48,048 nt of DNA from positions 1-48,048 of the forward strand of contig JAIMKJ010000019.1 of NCBI GenBank assembly GCA_020692565.1, in the 5' to 3' direction. The notes beneath the pieces were generated by a model. That model was not told where the DNA came from. It made no database searches and was given only the letters and a program-made list of their open reading frames with translations. This document shows, piece by piece, positions 40,797 to 48,048 of the stretch. A program made the position numbers and the translations under genes. Numbering within the stretch: the stretch's first letter is position 1; each line of letters starts with the position of its first letter. This DNA is from Thermomonas sp. (GTDB taxonomy: Bacteria; Pseudomonadota; Gammaproteobacteria; Xanthomonadales; Xanthomonadaceae).

Positions 40797-41861
40797 TCAG
40801 CGCTTCACGTCCAGGCGTTCGTTGCGCATCAATGCCAGTACATCGTCGCGATCGGCCAGATTGAAATCGCCGGGAATGCTGTGCTTCAGGCAGGCGGCGG
40901 CGAGCCCGAAATGCAGACTTTCGGCATCGGCCATGCCGCTGAGCAGGCCATGCAATACGCCCGCGGCGAAGGCGTCGCCAGCGCCGATGCGATCGACGAT
41001 GCCGTGCAGCGCATGAGTCGGGGCGACATGCAGCGCGCCGTCGCGGGTCGCCATCAGCGCGCTCATGCTGTGGTCGTCGACGCTGTGCTGGTGACGCACG
41101 GTGGCGGCGATGCGTCGCAGCCGCGGGAATGCGGCGAACGCGCGCGCCGCAGCCGCTGCGAAACGCGCGGCAGGCTCGCTGCGATCGACGGGGCCGTCGT
41201 CCTCCCCGAGGACCACGGCGATGTCGCGGTGATCGGCGAAGGCGAGGTCGGCTTCCGCGATCAATGCGTGCAGGATCGCGCGCGGGTCGCCGTCCCAGGC
41301 GGCCCAGAGTTTCGAGCGATAGTTGCCGTCGAAAGACACCAGCGCGCCGGCCGCATGCGCCGCGCGCGCGGCTGCCAGTGCGGCGTCGGCGGTGGCCTGG
41401 CCGAGTGCCGGCGTCACCCCGGACACATGGAAGAGTGCGGCTCCCGCCATCAGTCGCGGCCAGTCGTAGGCCGCGGCGCCGGTCAGCGCGAATGTCGATC
41501 CGGCGCGGTCGTACAGCACTTCGCTGGGGCGCAGGCCAGCGCCGGTCGCCAGGAAATACAGGCCCATGCGCCCGTCGCGGCGCAGCACGCCTTCGACATC
41601 GACGCCGTGGCGACGCAGTTCGCCCAACGCCGCATCGCCGAGCGGGTTGTCGGCGATCGCGCCGGCCATCGCCGTGGCGTGTCCCAGCCGCGCCAGCGAC
41701 ACCGCGACGTTGGCTTCCGCGCCGCCGATGTGGACGTCGAGTCGCGGTGTCTGCAGCAGACGCTCGCGGCCCGGGGCGGCCAGGCGCAGCAGGAGTTCGC
41801 CGAAACAGACGATCCGGCCAGGAAATGCGATCCGATCCGGACATACGGTCTGACCAGTCAT
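40797..41861 (-). CDS. kdgK: PfkB-family sugar kinase, probable 2-keto-3-deoxygluconate kinase
   Basis: 354-residue PfkB (ribokinase-family) kinase. It has the N-terminal sugar-binding motif HIGGAEANVAVSLARLG and the C-terminal ATP/catalytic motif DRIGAGDAFAAGVLHGL with the GAGD aspartate. The opening IVCFGELLLRL and the middle SFDGNYRSKLW fit the KDG kinase group, which phosphorylates 2-keto-3-deoxygluconate from uronate and pectin breakdown. The ATG at 41861 is chosen because GGAGG lies four bases upstream; a TTG at 41906 would add 15 residues. It diverges from a TonB-dependent receptor and lies near a pectate lyase, which supports the assignment. The exact sugar is inference. Confidence 0.82.
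   Translation of the reverse strand: MTGQTVCPDRIAFPGRIVCFGELLLRLAAPGRERLLQTPRLDVHIGGAEANVAVSLARLGHATAMAGAIADNPLGDAALGELRRHGVDVEGVLRRDGRMGLYFLATGAGLRPSEVLYDRAGSTFALTGAAAYDWPRLMAGAALFHVSGVTPALGQATADAALAAARAAHAAGALVSFDGNYRSKLWAAWDGDPRAILHALIAEADLAFADHRDIAVVLGEDDGPVDRSEPAARFAAAAARAFAAFPRLRRIAATVRHQHSVDDHSMSALMATRDGALHVAPTHALHGIVDRIGAGDAFAAGVLHGLLSGMADAESLHFGLAAACLKHSIPGDFNLADRDDVLALMRNERLDVKR
41846..41857. promoter_or_regulatory. possible GntR/FadR-type operator, copy 1
   Basis: CGGTCTGACCAG contains the palindrome GGTC-T-GACC and fits the FadR-subfamily pattern TNGTNNNACNA except at the first base. It lies within codons 2-6 of the kinase gene. A near copy lies at 41965-41976. Confidence 0.3.
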
Positions 41862-41964
41862 GGAACCTCCGATAACGGGTGCGGGCCCCGACACAGCATC
41901 GGCCAACGCTGCAGTCGGGCAGGGCTGCTGCGTTGCAGCATGCTTTGGGAGAAGTCTTTTGCTA

Positions 41965-41976
41965 CGGTTTGACCAG
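41965..41976. promoter_or_regulatory. possible GntR/FadR-type operator, copy 2
   Basis: CGGTTTGACCAG differs from copy 1 by one base and sits in the 212-base divergent spacer, about 100 bases before the receptor start. The rest of the spacer holds the receptor ribosome binding site (GGAGGGGGAA, 42061-42070). I could not place a convincing -35/-10 pair. Confidence 0.3.
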
Positions 41977-42073
41977 CGGTGTCATTTTTCACGGCTTCGA
42001 CGGACATCATAACCGTCTCCCCGGCAGAGTGTCCCGCGGCAATCTCGCCTTATATTTCCGGGAGGGGGAATAG

Positions 42074-44986
42074 ATGCACAGTCAGCACGGCAACAAAAAG
42101 ACACCGGTTACCATACTCGCTGCGTCGATCGGTCTGGCCATCCAGTTGGCCGCGATGACGGCCGCCGCACAGCAGTCGGCACCCGCGGGGCCCGCCGAAG
42201 ACGCTGAGCCCGCTGCGCTCGACAAGGTCGAGGTGGTCGGTTTCCGCGCCAGCCTGATCAAGGCGCTGGACGAAAAGCGGGACTCCGCCGAGCAGATCGA
42301 TGCGATCGTGGCCGAGGACATCGGCAAGTTCCCGGACCAGAATCTGGCCGAATCCCTGCAGCGCGTGCCCGGCGTTTCCATCGACCGCGACGCGGGCGAA
42401 GGGCGTTCGATCACCGTGCGCGGTCTCGGGCCGGATTTCACCCGCGTCCGTCTCAACGGCATGGAAGCGCTGTCCACCACCGGCGGCACCGACAGCTCGG
42501 GCGGCGCCAATCGCGGCCGCGGCTTCGACTTCAACGTTTTCGCATCCGAGCTGTTCAACAACCTCACGGTGCGCAAGACGCAATCGGCGGAAGTCGACGA
42601 AGGCTCGCTCGGCGCGACCGTCGATCTGCGCACCGGCCGGCCGTTCGACTATCGCAAGTTCACCGCCACGGTGAGCGGGCAGATGAGCTACAACGATCTG
42701 TCGGACTCGTGGGATCCGCGCTTCGCCGGCCTGATCAGCAACACCTGGGCCGATGGTCGCATCGGCGCCGCGCTGTCGGTGGCGCACAGCAAGCGCAATG
42801 CGCTGGAAGAAGGCTTCAGTGCGGTGCGCTGGGAGCCCAGCAGCGCGTCGGGCGGCTTCTGTAGTCCGGTCGGGGTGATGCCCGCGTCCACCGGCGCCGG
42901 CGCGTCCGCGGCCAACTGCGCCGCCGGCATTCCGCGCCCGGCCAACACGGCGTCCAACGTCGGCGCGTACAACACCGCGATGGCGCCCGGCGTATTCCAT
43001 CCGCGCCTGCCGCGTTACGGTCGCCTGACCCACGAACAGGAGCGGACCGGCATCACCGGCGCGTTCCAGTTCCGGATCAACGACGACACCACCGTGGCGA
43101 TCGACGCGCTCTACTCGAAGCTGGAAGCCACGCGTCAGGAAGATTTCCTGGAAACCATTTCCTTCAGCCGCACCGCAGCGCAGGGCGGCAAGCCGCAGAC
43201 CGAAGTCGTCGCGGCGGAAGTCGACGCACGCGGCAATCTGGTCTACGGCGTGTTCAACAACGTCGACGTACGTTCCGAATCGCGCTACGACGAACTGGAA
43301 ACCACGTTCACCCAGGTCGGTTTCGACTTCCAGACCCGCTTCACCGACAAGCTGAGCTTCAACGCCCAGGCGGGGCTGTCGAAGTCCGAATTCCGCAATC
43401 CGGTGCAGACCACGGTCACCCTCGACATCCAGAACGTCGACGGCTACTCGTGGGATTTCCGCGGCAACGATCGCGAGCCGATCATCACCTATCCGTTCGA
43501 CGTCAATAGCCCGACCGCATGGCAATGGGTCAGCAGCCCGGTGGCGAATTCGACCGGTTCCGAAATCCGCATCCGTCCGCTCGGCGCCGACAACACATTC
43601 CAGAACGCGCGCTTCAACCTGATCTACGACCTCAACACGTCGATCGCGTTCAAGGCCGGCCTGGGCTGGAAGGAATACGGTTTCGAGACCTTCGAATCGC
43701 GGCGCACCAACGAAACCCGCGTCCCGGGCCTGCCGGCGGGCGTGACCGTCGCCGACATCACCCGCACGTTCGGCGGCTTCGGTCTGGGCAACCACAATGG
43801 CTGGTTGATTCCCGATCTCAACGCCATCGCGCGCCTGTTCAACATCTACTGCAACTGCGACCCGACCCCGGGCACGGCCGGCGACGGTGACGATTTCCGG
43901 CTCGGCAGCATCACCGTCGGCAACGCGCGCGGCGGCAATTTCGCGGTGCGCGAAACCGATCAGGGCGGTTATCTGCAGATGGATTTCGACACCGAGTTCG
44001 TCGGTCGCCGCCTGCGCGGCAACCTCGGTGCGCGCTATGCGTCCACCGAAGTGACCGCGACCGGCTATCTCGCCACCGGCGGCGGCAGCGAAGTGGCGGT
44101 GCGCAACGAGTACGACGATTGGCTGCCGTCGTTGAATCTGGCCTGGGACGTGGCCGACAAGGTCGTGCTGCGCTTCGGCGCCGCGAAGGTGATGGCGCGG
44201 CCGCAGTTGCCCAGTCTCAATCCCGGCGGCACCGTCAACACCACCCTGCGCACGATCACCACCGGCAATCCGATGCTGCAGCCGTTCCGCGCGACCACTT
44301 ACGACCTGTCCGCCGAATGGTATTTCGCCGAGAATTCGCTGCTCAGCGTCGCGCTGTTCTACAAGGATATCGATACCTATATCCAGACGCTGCGCGAAAC
44401 CCGTCCGTTCAACACCACCGGCCTGCCGCTGGACCTGCTGACCGGCTCGGGTCTGCCGGCGGATACGCCGTTCGACATCACCTCGCCGATCAACACGCCC
44501 GGCGGTCCGCTCAAAGGCTTCGAGATCAACTATCAGCAACCGTTCTCGTTCCTGCCGGGCGCATGGAGCGGCTTCGGCCTGCTGTTGAACTACACGCACG
44601 TCGAGTCCGAGATCGACTACGCGATCTCGCCGACCAGCAGCCTGTTCGTGACCGCCGATCTGGTGAATCTGTCGCCGGACGCTTACAACGCGACCCTCTA
44701 CTACGAGAACAAGCGGTTCAGCGCGCGCGTGTCCGGCTCCTATCGCGACCGTTACCTGCAGACGGTTCCGGGCCGCAACAACAACAACTTCGAAGGCAAG
44801 AACGAAACCTTCAACGTCGACGCGAGCATGAAATTCAATGTCAACGACCATCTGACGTTGACGCTCGAAGGCATCAACCTGACCGACGAGTACAACGACC
44901 AGTTCGTCGACACCGTGGGCAATCGGGCCTCGGTCTATCACCACACCGGCAGGCAGTATTTCGTCGGCGCGCGCTATTCGTTCTGA
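42074..44986 (+). CDS. TonB-dependent outer-membrane receptor, Xanthomonas/Caulobacter carbohydrate class
   Basis: 970-residue outer-membrane receptor that imports a ligand using TonB energy. Signal peptide about 1-33 (hydrophobic ILAASIGLAIQLAAM, then AAAQQ). A TonB-box-like segment (DKVEVVGFRASLIKAL) is followed by the plug domain (AEDIGKFPDQNLAESLQRVPG, then RGLGPDFTRVRLNG). A long beta-barrel ends in the aromatic C-terminus YFVGARYSF, as needed for outer-membrane insertion. The plug signature is that of receptors encoded beside plant-polysaccharide genes in Xanthomonas and Caulobacter. With a pectate lyase, an esterase and a KDG-type kinase nearby, oligogalacturonide uptake is the likely role, though the ligand is inference. 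Confidence 0.93.
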   Translation: MHSQHGNKKTPVTILAASIGLAIQLAAMTAAAQQSAPAGPAEDAEPAALDKVEVVGFRASLIKALDEKRDSAEQIDAIVAEDIGKFPDQNLAESLQRVPGVSIDRDAGEGRSITVRGLGPDFTRVRLNGMEALSTTGGTDSSGGANRGRGFDFNVFASELFNNLTVRKTQSAEVDEGSLGATVDLRTGRPFDYRKFTATVSGQMSYNDLSDSWDPRFAGLISNTWADGRIGAALSVAHSKRNALEEGFSAVRWEPSSASGGFCSPVGVMPASTGAGASAANCAAGIPRPANTASNVGAYNTAMAPGVFHPRLPRYGRLTHEQERTGITGAFQFRINDDTTVAIDALYSKLEATRQEDFLETISFSRTAAQGGKPQTEVVAAEVDARGNLVYGVFNNVDVRSESRYDELETTFTQVGFDFQTRFTDKLSFNAQAGLSKSEFRNPVQTTVTLDIQNVDGYSWDFRGNDREPIITYPFDVNSPTAWQWVSSPVANSTGSEIRIRPLGADNTFQNARFNLIYDLNTSIAFKAGLGWKEYGFETFESRRTNETRVPGLPAGVTVADITRTFGGFGLGNHNGWLIPDLNAIARLFNIYCNCDPTPGTAGDGDDFRLGSITVGNARGGNFAVRETDQGGYLQMDFDTEFVGRRLRGNLGARYASTEVTATGYLATGGGSEVAVRNEYDDWLPSLNLAWDVADKVVLRFGAAKVMARPQLPSLNPGGTVNTTLRTITTGNPMLQPFRATTYDLSAEWYFAENSLLSVALFYKDIDTYIQTLRETRPFNTTGLPLDLLTGSGLPADTPFDITSPINTPGGPLKGFEINYQQPFSFLPGAWSGFGLLLNYTHVESEIDYAISPTSSLFVTADLVNLSPDAYNATLYYENKRFSARVSGSYRDRYLQTVPGRNNNNFEGKNETFNVDASMKFNVNDHLTLTLEGINLTDEYNDQFVDTVGNRASVYHHTGRQYFVGARYSF

Positions 44987-45009
44987 AGCATCGAGGTGGG
45001 TCCCTGTTG

Positions 45010-45048
45010 GCGGCGTCATCCGGGTTGGGGTGACGCCGCTTTTTTTTT
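45010..45048 (+). terminator. rho-independent terminator of the receptor gene
   Basis: Arms GCGGCGTCA (45010-45018) and TGACGCCGC (45031-45039) extend to 12 base pairs with one G-T wobble, leave a six-base loop and are followed by nine Ts. It starts 23 bases after the receptor stop and also lies beyond the 3' end of the convergent esterase. Confidence 0.9.
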
Positions 45049-45086
45049 GCGCAGCGTTCCCGAGTTGTACGCAGGTGTCGGGCGGC

Positions 45087-46685
45087 TCAGAATGTGCCGC
45101 GCTGGATGAAGGGCGCGCGCTCGTAGAGTTCGCGTTCGCCGCGTCGGGGATCGTCGACAGTCCGCGATGCGGTATCGAACAGCATCGTCGCGCGCTGCGG
45201 GAGCCGGTACGGCGGCCAGTGCGGCAGGCCGGCATGGTTCGGATCGCCGCTGCGCGCGAACGCGAGCAGCGCGCCGCTCATCGCATCCGCCACCGACTGC
45301 GCCTCTGCGCCGTCGCCGGTGCGCGAGCCGGACTGGCGGATGTTGTCGAACGCCAGCGGAATGTCCAGCGTATGCATCGCGCCGTATTTTCCGCCGTCGA
45401 GCGGCGATGGAAAATCCAGCTGGTACATCCACGTGGGCGCGCCCTGTTGCGCGCACGCTTCGGCTTCGAGTATCGCGCCGCGCCATGAGCGCCCGGCGGT
45501 GGTCGCAGCGAAGAACACATCGCTGGCGGTGTACTGCGGATACAGTCGACGATATGCGGCGATGACCGTGTCCGGCGGCAGATCGACGTATTGATGCCTG
45601 CGCAACGCTTCCGGTAGCGCGCCCCAGCTCAGCGCGTGGTTGGCCGGATCGTTGCCGAGGAACGCACGGGTTTCGTCGCGGGTATTGCCGATGATCATCG
45701 GGATGCGCGCGGACTGCGGCGGCGCATCGGGGTGAAAGGGATGGCGCGACAGATCGTGGCCGTCGAGCACCGGGCCGAAGTAGAGACGCATGTCTTCGAT
45801 GCGCGACGGATCGCGGGCGCGCGCGGCCTTGAGCAGCGTTTCGATGGGCAGCGAGTGCAGCGCATCGAGGCGATCCGGTCCAAGCCCGAGCGCGTCGAGG
45901 ACTATCTTCGCGCGCTGCGCGGCGGCGCGCGGCCCGGCGGCGGTCACCTGCTGTCCGCTCATGGTCATCGCGCGATGGAACAGGCCCGCGGCGTTCGGCA
46001 TCGCCATCAGCGTCGCGATCTTGGCCCCGCCGCCGGACTGGCCAAACACGGTGACATTCCCGGCATCCCCACCGAACTCGGCCGCGTGTTCGCGCACCCA
46101 TTCGAGCGCCGCGATCAGGTCGAGCTGACCGACGTTTCCGGATGCGGCATAGCGCGTGTCGAACTCGCCCAGGTATAGATAGCCGAACAGATTCAGGCGG
46201 TGATTCAGCGTGATCACGACGACATCGCCGCGCCGGCAAAGGCGCGCGCCGTCGTAGAGCGGGTCGCTGCCGGAGCCGGTGTTGTAGGCGCCGCCGTGGA
46301 GGTAGACCAGCACCGGACGTTCGCCGCCGTCGCGCAGCGCGGGCGTCCACACATTCAGCGCGAGACAGTCCTCGCTGCCCGGGCCGAGTTCGCCGCTCTG
46401 CGGCGCCGATGCGGCGTAGCGCAAAGCATCGCGCACGCCGCGCCACGGCGTTTCGCGGTCCGGCGGAAGAAACCGCGTGGTCGCGGTGTCGGCGCCGTAG
46501 GGAATACCCTTGAACGACAGCACGTCCCGCGCATCCGCTGTCGAGTCGCGGAACCCGCGCACGCGACCGCTGCGCGTGCGTGCGACGACATGCGGGTCGC
46601 GGCCGGCAGAAGCGCCTTGCGGCAGCATCGTGCCGACGGCGAGCGCGAGTCCGGTCTGCAGCGCACGCCGGCGGTCGAGATCCAC
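45087..46685 (-). CDS. secreted type-B carboxylesterase
   Basis: 532-residue alpha/beta-hydrolase of the carboxylesterase type-B family. Catalytic triad: Ser217 in FGQSGGGAK, Glu338 in NTRDETR and His438 in GAMHTLDIP. The oxyanion loop is YLHGGAYNTG. The N-terminus DLDRRRALQTGLALAVGTML...GASAG looks like an export signal, possibly Tat-like but with a single conserved Arg cluster rather than a perfect twin-Arg motif. The start is a GTG at 46685, 31 bases after the pectate lyase stop on the same strand, with only a weak upstream GGA. In this context it may remove ester groups from pectin fragments, but the family is broad and the substrate is not readable. Confidence 0.88.
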   Translation of the reverse strand: MDLDRRRALQTGLALAVGTMLPQGASAGRDPHVVARTRSGRVRGFRDSTADARDVLSFKGIPYGADTATTRFLPPDRETPWRGVRDALRYAASAPQSGELGPGSEDCLALNVWTPALRDGGERPVLVYLHGGAYNTGSGSDPLYDGARLCRRGDVVVITLNHRLNLFGYLYLGEFDTRYAASGNVGQLDLIAALEWVREHAAEFGGDAGNVTVFGQSGGGAKIATLMAMPNAAGLFHRAMTMSGQQVTAAGPRAAAQRAKIVLDALGLGPDRLDALHSLPIETLLKAARARDPSRIEDMRLYFGPVLDGHDLSRHPFHPDAPPQSARIPMIIGNTRDETRAFLGNDPANHALSWGALPEALRRHQYVDLPPDTVIAAYRRLYPQYTASDVFFAATTAGRSWRGAILEAEACAQQGAPTWMYQLDFPSPLDGGKYGAMHTLDIPLAFDNIRQSGSRTGDGAEAQSVADAMSGALLAFARSGDPNHAGLPHWPPYRLPQRATMLFDTASRTVDDPRRGERELYERAPFIQRGTF

Positions 46686-46716
46686 GCGTCGATCCAGTGT
46701 CCGGCTCGGTGCGCGA

Positions 46717-48048
46717 TCAGCGCAGCGGGTCGCGGCGCGGCAGCGGTTTCAGCGGCTCCATGCTGTCGAGATTCCAGTCGGCCGGTACGAACGGCTGGCG
46801 CGTTTCCGCATGCTTGGGATAGCCGCCGACGGCCTGTTCGCTGTCGATGACTTCGCCGCGGCCTTCGATGGTGTCGGCGAGAATCCGCCGGTCGATGTCG
46901 TCGCGATCCCACGGTCGCGCACCGGCATTCGCGATCACCGCGTCCTGCACCTCGGCGACAGGCAGCGGCTTCACCCCGAACGGCAGCGCGGGCGGGGTCT
47001 TGAGCATGCGCACACCGGCCGGCGCGGTGCTGTAGCGGCCCTGCATCGGCAGCGGCTGGCCGATGCGATCGACCGCGAGGTTGTCGTGCAGGTACAGATC
47101 CAGCGCGCCGGAGCCGCCGAACATGAAGAACACCGATTGCGCCGGCGTATCCGGTCCACCGCGCATCACGTTGCCGATCAACGCAAGGCGGCCGTCTTCA
47201 TAGGCGTGCCCGTCCCATTCTGCGGCGATCAGGTTGTAATGCACCGCGCGCTGGCCGGGGTTGTAGATGAGATTGTTGACCAGCAATCCCTGCGTGCCGC
47301 CCTTGAACATCGGGTTGCGTTCGAGATTGCTGGCGTAGAGATTGCCGATGATCAGGATGTCGCGCGCGTTGTCGTGGATCAGCGATCCTTTCGAGTGTTC
47401 GCCCTTGCCATGACTGGAGTCGGCCAAGCCTTCGGCGATGAGATTGTTGCTGAAGGTGATGCGATGCGACGTGTTGTCGCGCCATTGCTGCGGCGTGTCG
47501 CCGCCGAAACGCGGGCCGGACGCGGAAAGATTCTCGTCGGTGGCCCAGGTCAGCGAGCAGTGGTCGACGATGATGTCGCGGCCGCCGACGGTGGAGATCG
47601 CATCGAAATCCACGCCGCTGCGTTTCGGCTGGCCGGCTTCGCCGGGGCGCACGCGGATATGGCGCACGATCACGTCGTGGGTCGCGATGTCGATGCCGCC
47701 GCGGATCAGGGTGATGCCCGGCTGCGGTGCGGTCTGGCCGGCGATGGTGAGGAAGGGTTCGCGGATCTTCAGCGTCTTCAGGCCCAGATCGATCACGCCG
47801 CCGACTTCGAAGACCACGATGCGCGGGCCTTTCGCGCTCACCGCTTCCAGGAACGACCCCGGACCTTCGGTGGCCAGGGTGGTCACGCGGACGATCCTGC
47901 CGCCGCGTCCGCCGGGCGTGTGCGCGGCCCAGCCCAGAGCGCCCGGGAACGCAGGTTCGCTTGCCGGCCCGCTTTCCGGGTGAGGAGAAGGCGCGGCAGC
48001 GGCGGCGGTCTGTGCCAGCGACAGCAGCAGGGCGGTGAGGGTGGTCAG
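46717..48048 (-). CDS. secreted pectate lyase, 5' truncated by the window end
   Basis: At least 443 residues of a right-handed beta-helix pectate lyase, which cleaves polygalacturonate by beta-elimination. The frame stays open to the right edge, where it reads LTTLTALLLSLAQTAAAAAPS, a signal peptide whose first residues lie beyond the window; a GTG at 47886 is internal. Family segments: FPGALGWAAHTPGGRGG near the mature start, VFEVGGVIDL, VIVRHIRVRPGE, IIVDHCSLTWATDENLS and the helix rungs ISNN/GNLYASN-type repeats (ITFSNNLIAEG, LIIGNLYASN, LLVNNLIYNP). It is followed closely by the esterase on the same strand, so the two are probably one operon. The specific lyase family number is not certain. 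Confidence 0.9.
   Translation of the reverse strand: MTTLTALLLSLAQTAAAAAPSPHPESGPASEPAFPGALGWAAHTPGGRGGRIVRVTTLATEGPGSFLEAVSAKGPRIVVFEVGGVIDLGLKTLKIREPFLTIAGQTAPQPGITLIRGGIDIATHDVIVRHIRVRPGEAGQPKRSGVDFDAISTVGGRDIIVDHCSLTWATDENLSASGPRFGGDTPQQWRDNTSHRITFSNNLIAEGLADSSHGKGEHSKGSLIHDNARDILIIGNLYASNLERNPMFKGGTQGLLVNNLIYNPGQRAVHYNLIAAEWDGHAYEDGRLALIGNVMRGGPDTPAQSVFFMFGGSGALDLYLHDNLAVDRIGQPLPMQGRYSTAPAGVRMLKTPPALPFGVKPLPVAEVQDAVIANAGARPWDRDDIDRRILADTIEGRGEVIDSEQAVGGYPKHAETRQPFVPADWNLDSMEPLKPLPRRDPLR

Noticed and set aside
47886..47888. GTG as the start of the pectate lyase.
   Set aside because: The same frame continues through a conserved FPGALGW segment and a signal peptide to the right edge.
1..48048. 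CRISPR arrays, tRNA/rRNA genes, insertion sequences or integrase genes.
   Set aside because: None was visible; the only exact repeats noticed are ACP duplications inside PKS genes.

Overview
The window is GC-rich DNA with a strong third-position GC bias. It looks like a gammaproteobacterium of the Xanthomonadales type (Lysobacter/Xanthomonas relatives). The basis is the TonB-dependent receptor of the Xanthomonas/Caulobacter carbohydrate class, a pectin-use locus, and trans-AT polyketide genes with proteobacterial-style linkers. The genus is inference; no rRNA or housekeeping marker is present.

Region 1 (left edge to 40706, all + strand) is most of a trans-acyltransferase polyketide synthase (PKS) cluster. 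Three giant PKS genes (2-3859, 3864-19049, 19206-33113) hold seven ketosynthases (KS) and no in-line acyltransferase (AT). Read in gene order the modules are: [ACP-type linker, DH-like]-KS-DH | KR-ACP; KS-DH°-ECH°-ECH°-ECH2-ACPb-ACPb; KS-KR(atypical)-MT-ACP-ACP; KS | DH-KR-ACP; KS-DH-KR-ACP; KS-KR-ACP; KS-DH (° = degenerate; ACPb = ACP with the beta-branching Trp). Modules are split across both protein junctions, and short helical docking elements sit at those ends. The last protein stops after a DH with no ACP or thioesterase, so the line must continue elsewhere or be released in trans.

Behind the PKS genes are an ICMT-like membrane methyltransferase, a metallo-beta-lactamase-fold hydrolase and a four-helix membrane protein. 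Then comes a complete beta-branching cassette: HMG-CoA-synthase homologue, ECH1, ECH2, donor ACP and a Cys-to-Ser decarboxylating KS. A free malonyl-type AT closes the run. The cassette should install a beta-alkyl branch, most simply methyl, on the chain carried by the tandem Trp-bearing ACPs of the second PKS protein. That module is the most unusual part of the window. It carries three crotonase-fold domains in a row, two of them degenerate and the third an ECH2-type decarboxylase that duplicates the free ECH2.

A perfect 19-bp inverted repeat (40731-40772) marks the right edge of the cluster and separates it from a convergent gene.

Region 2 (40797-right edge) is a carbohydrate locus that fits pectin use: a PfkB sugar kinase resembling 2-keto-3-deoxygluconate kinase (-), a TonB-dependent receptor (+), a secreted type-B carboxylesterase (-) and a secreted pectate lyase truncated by the window end (-). 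Two copies of a GGTNNNACC palindrome lie at and near the divergent kinase/receptor promoters and could be operators. No stretch over 300 bases lacks a gene. I saw no tRNA, rRNA, insertion sequence or CRISPR array.
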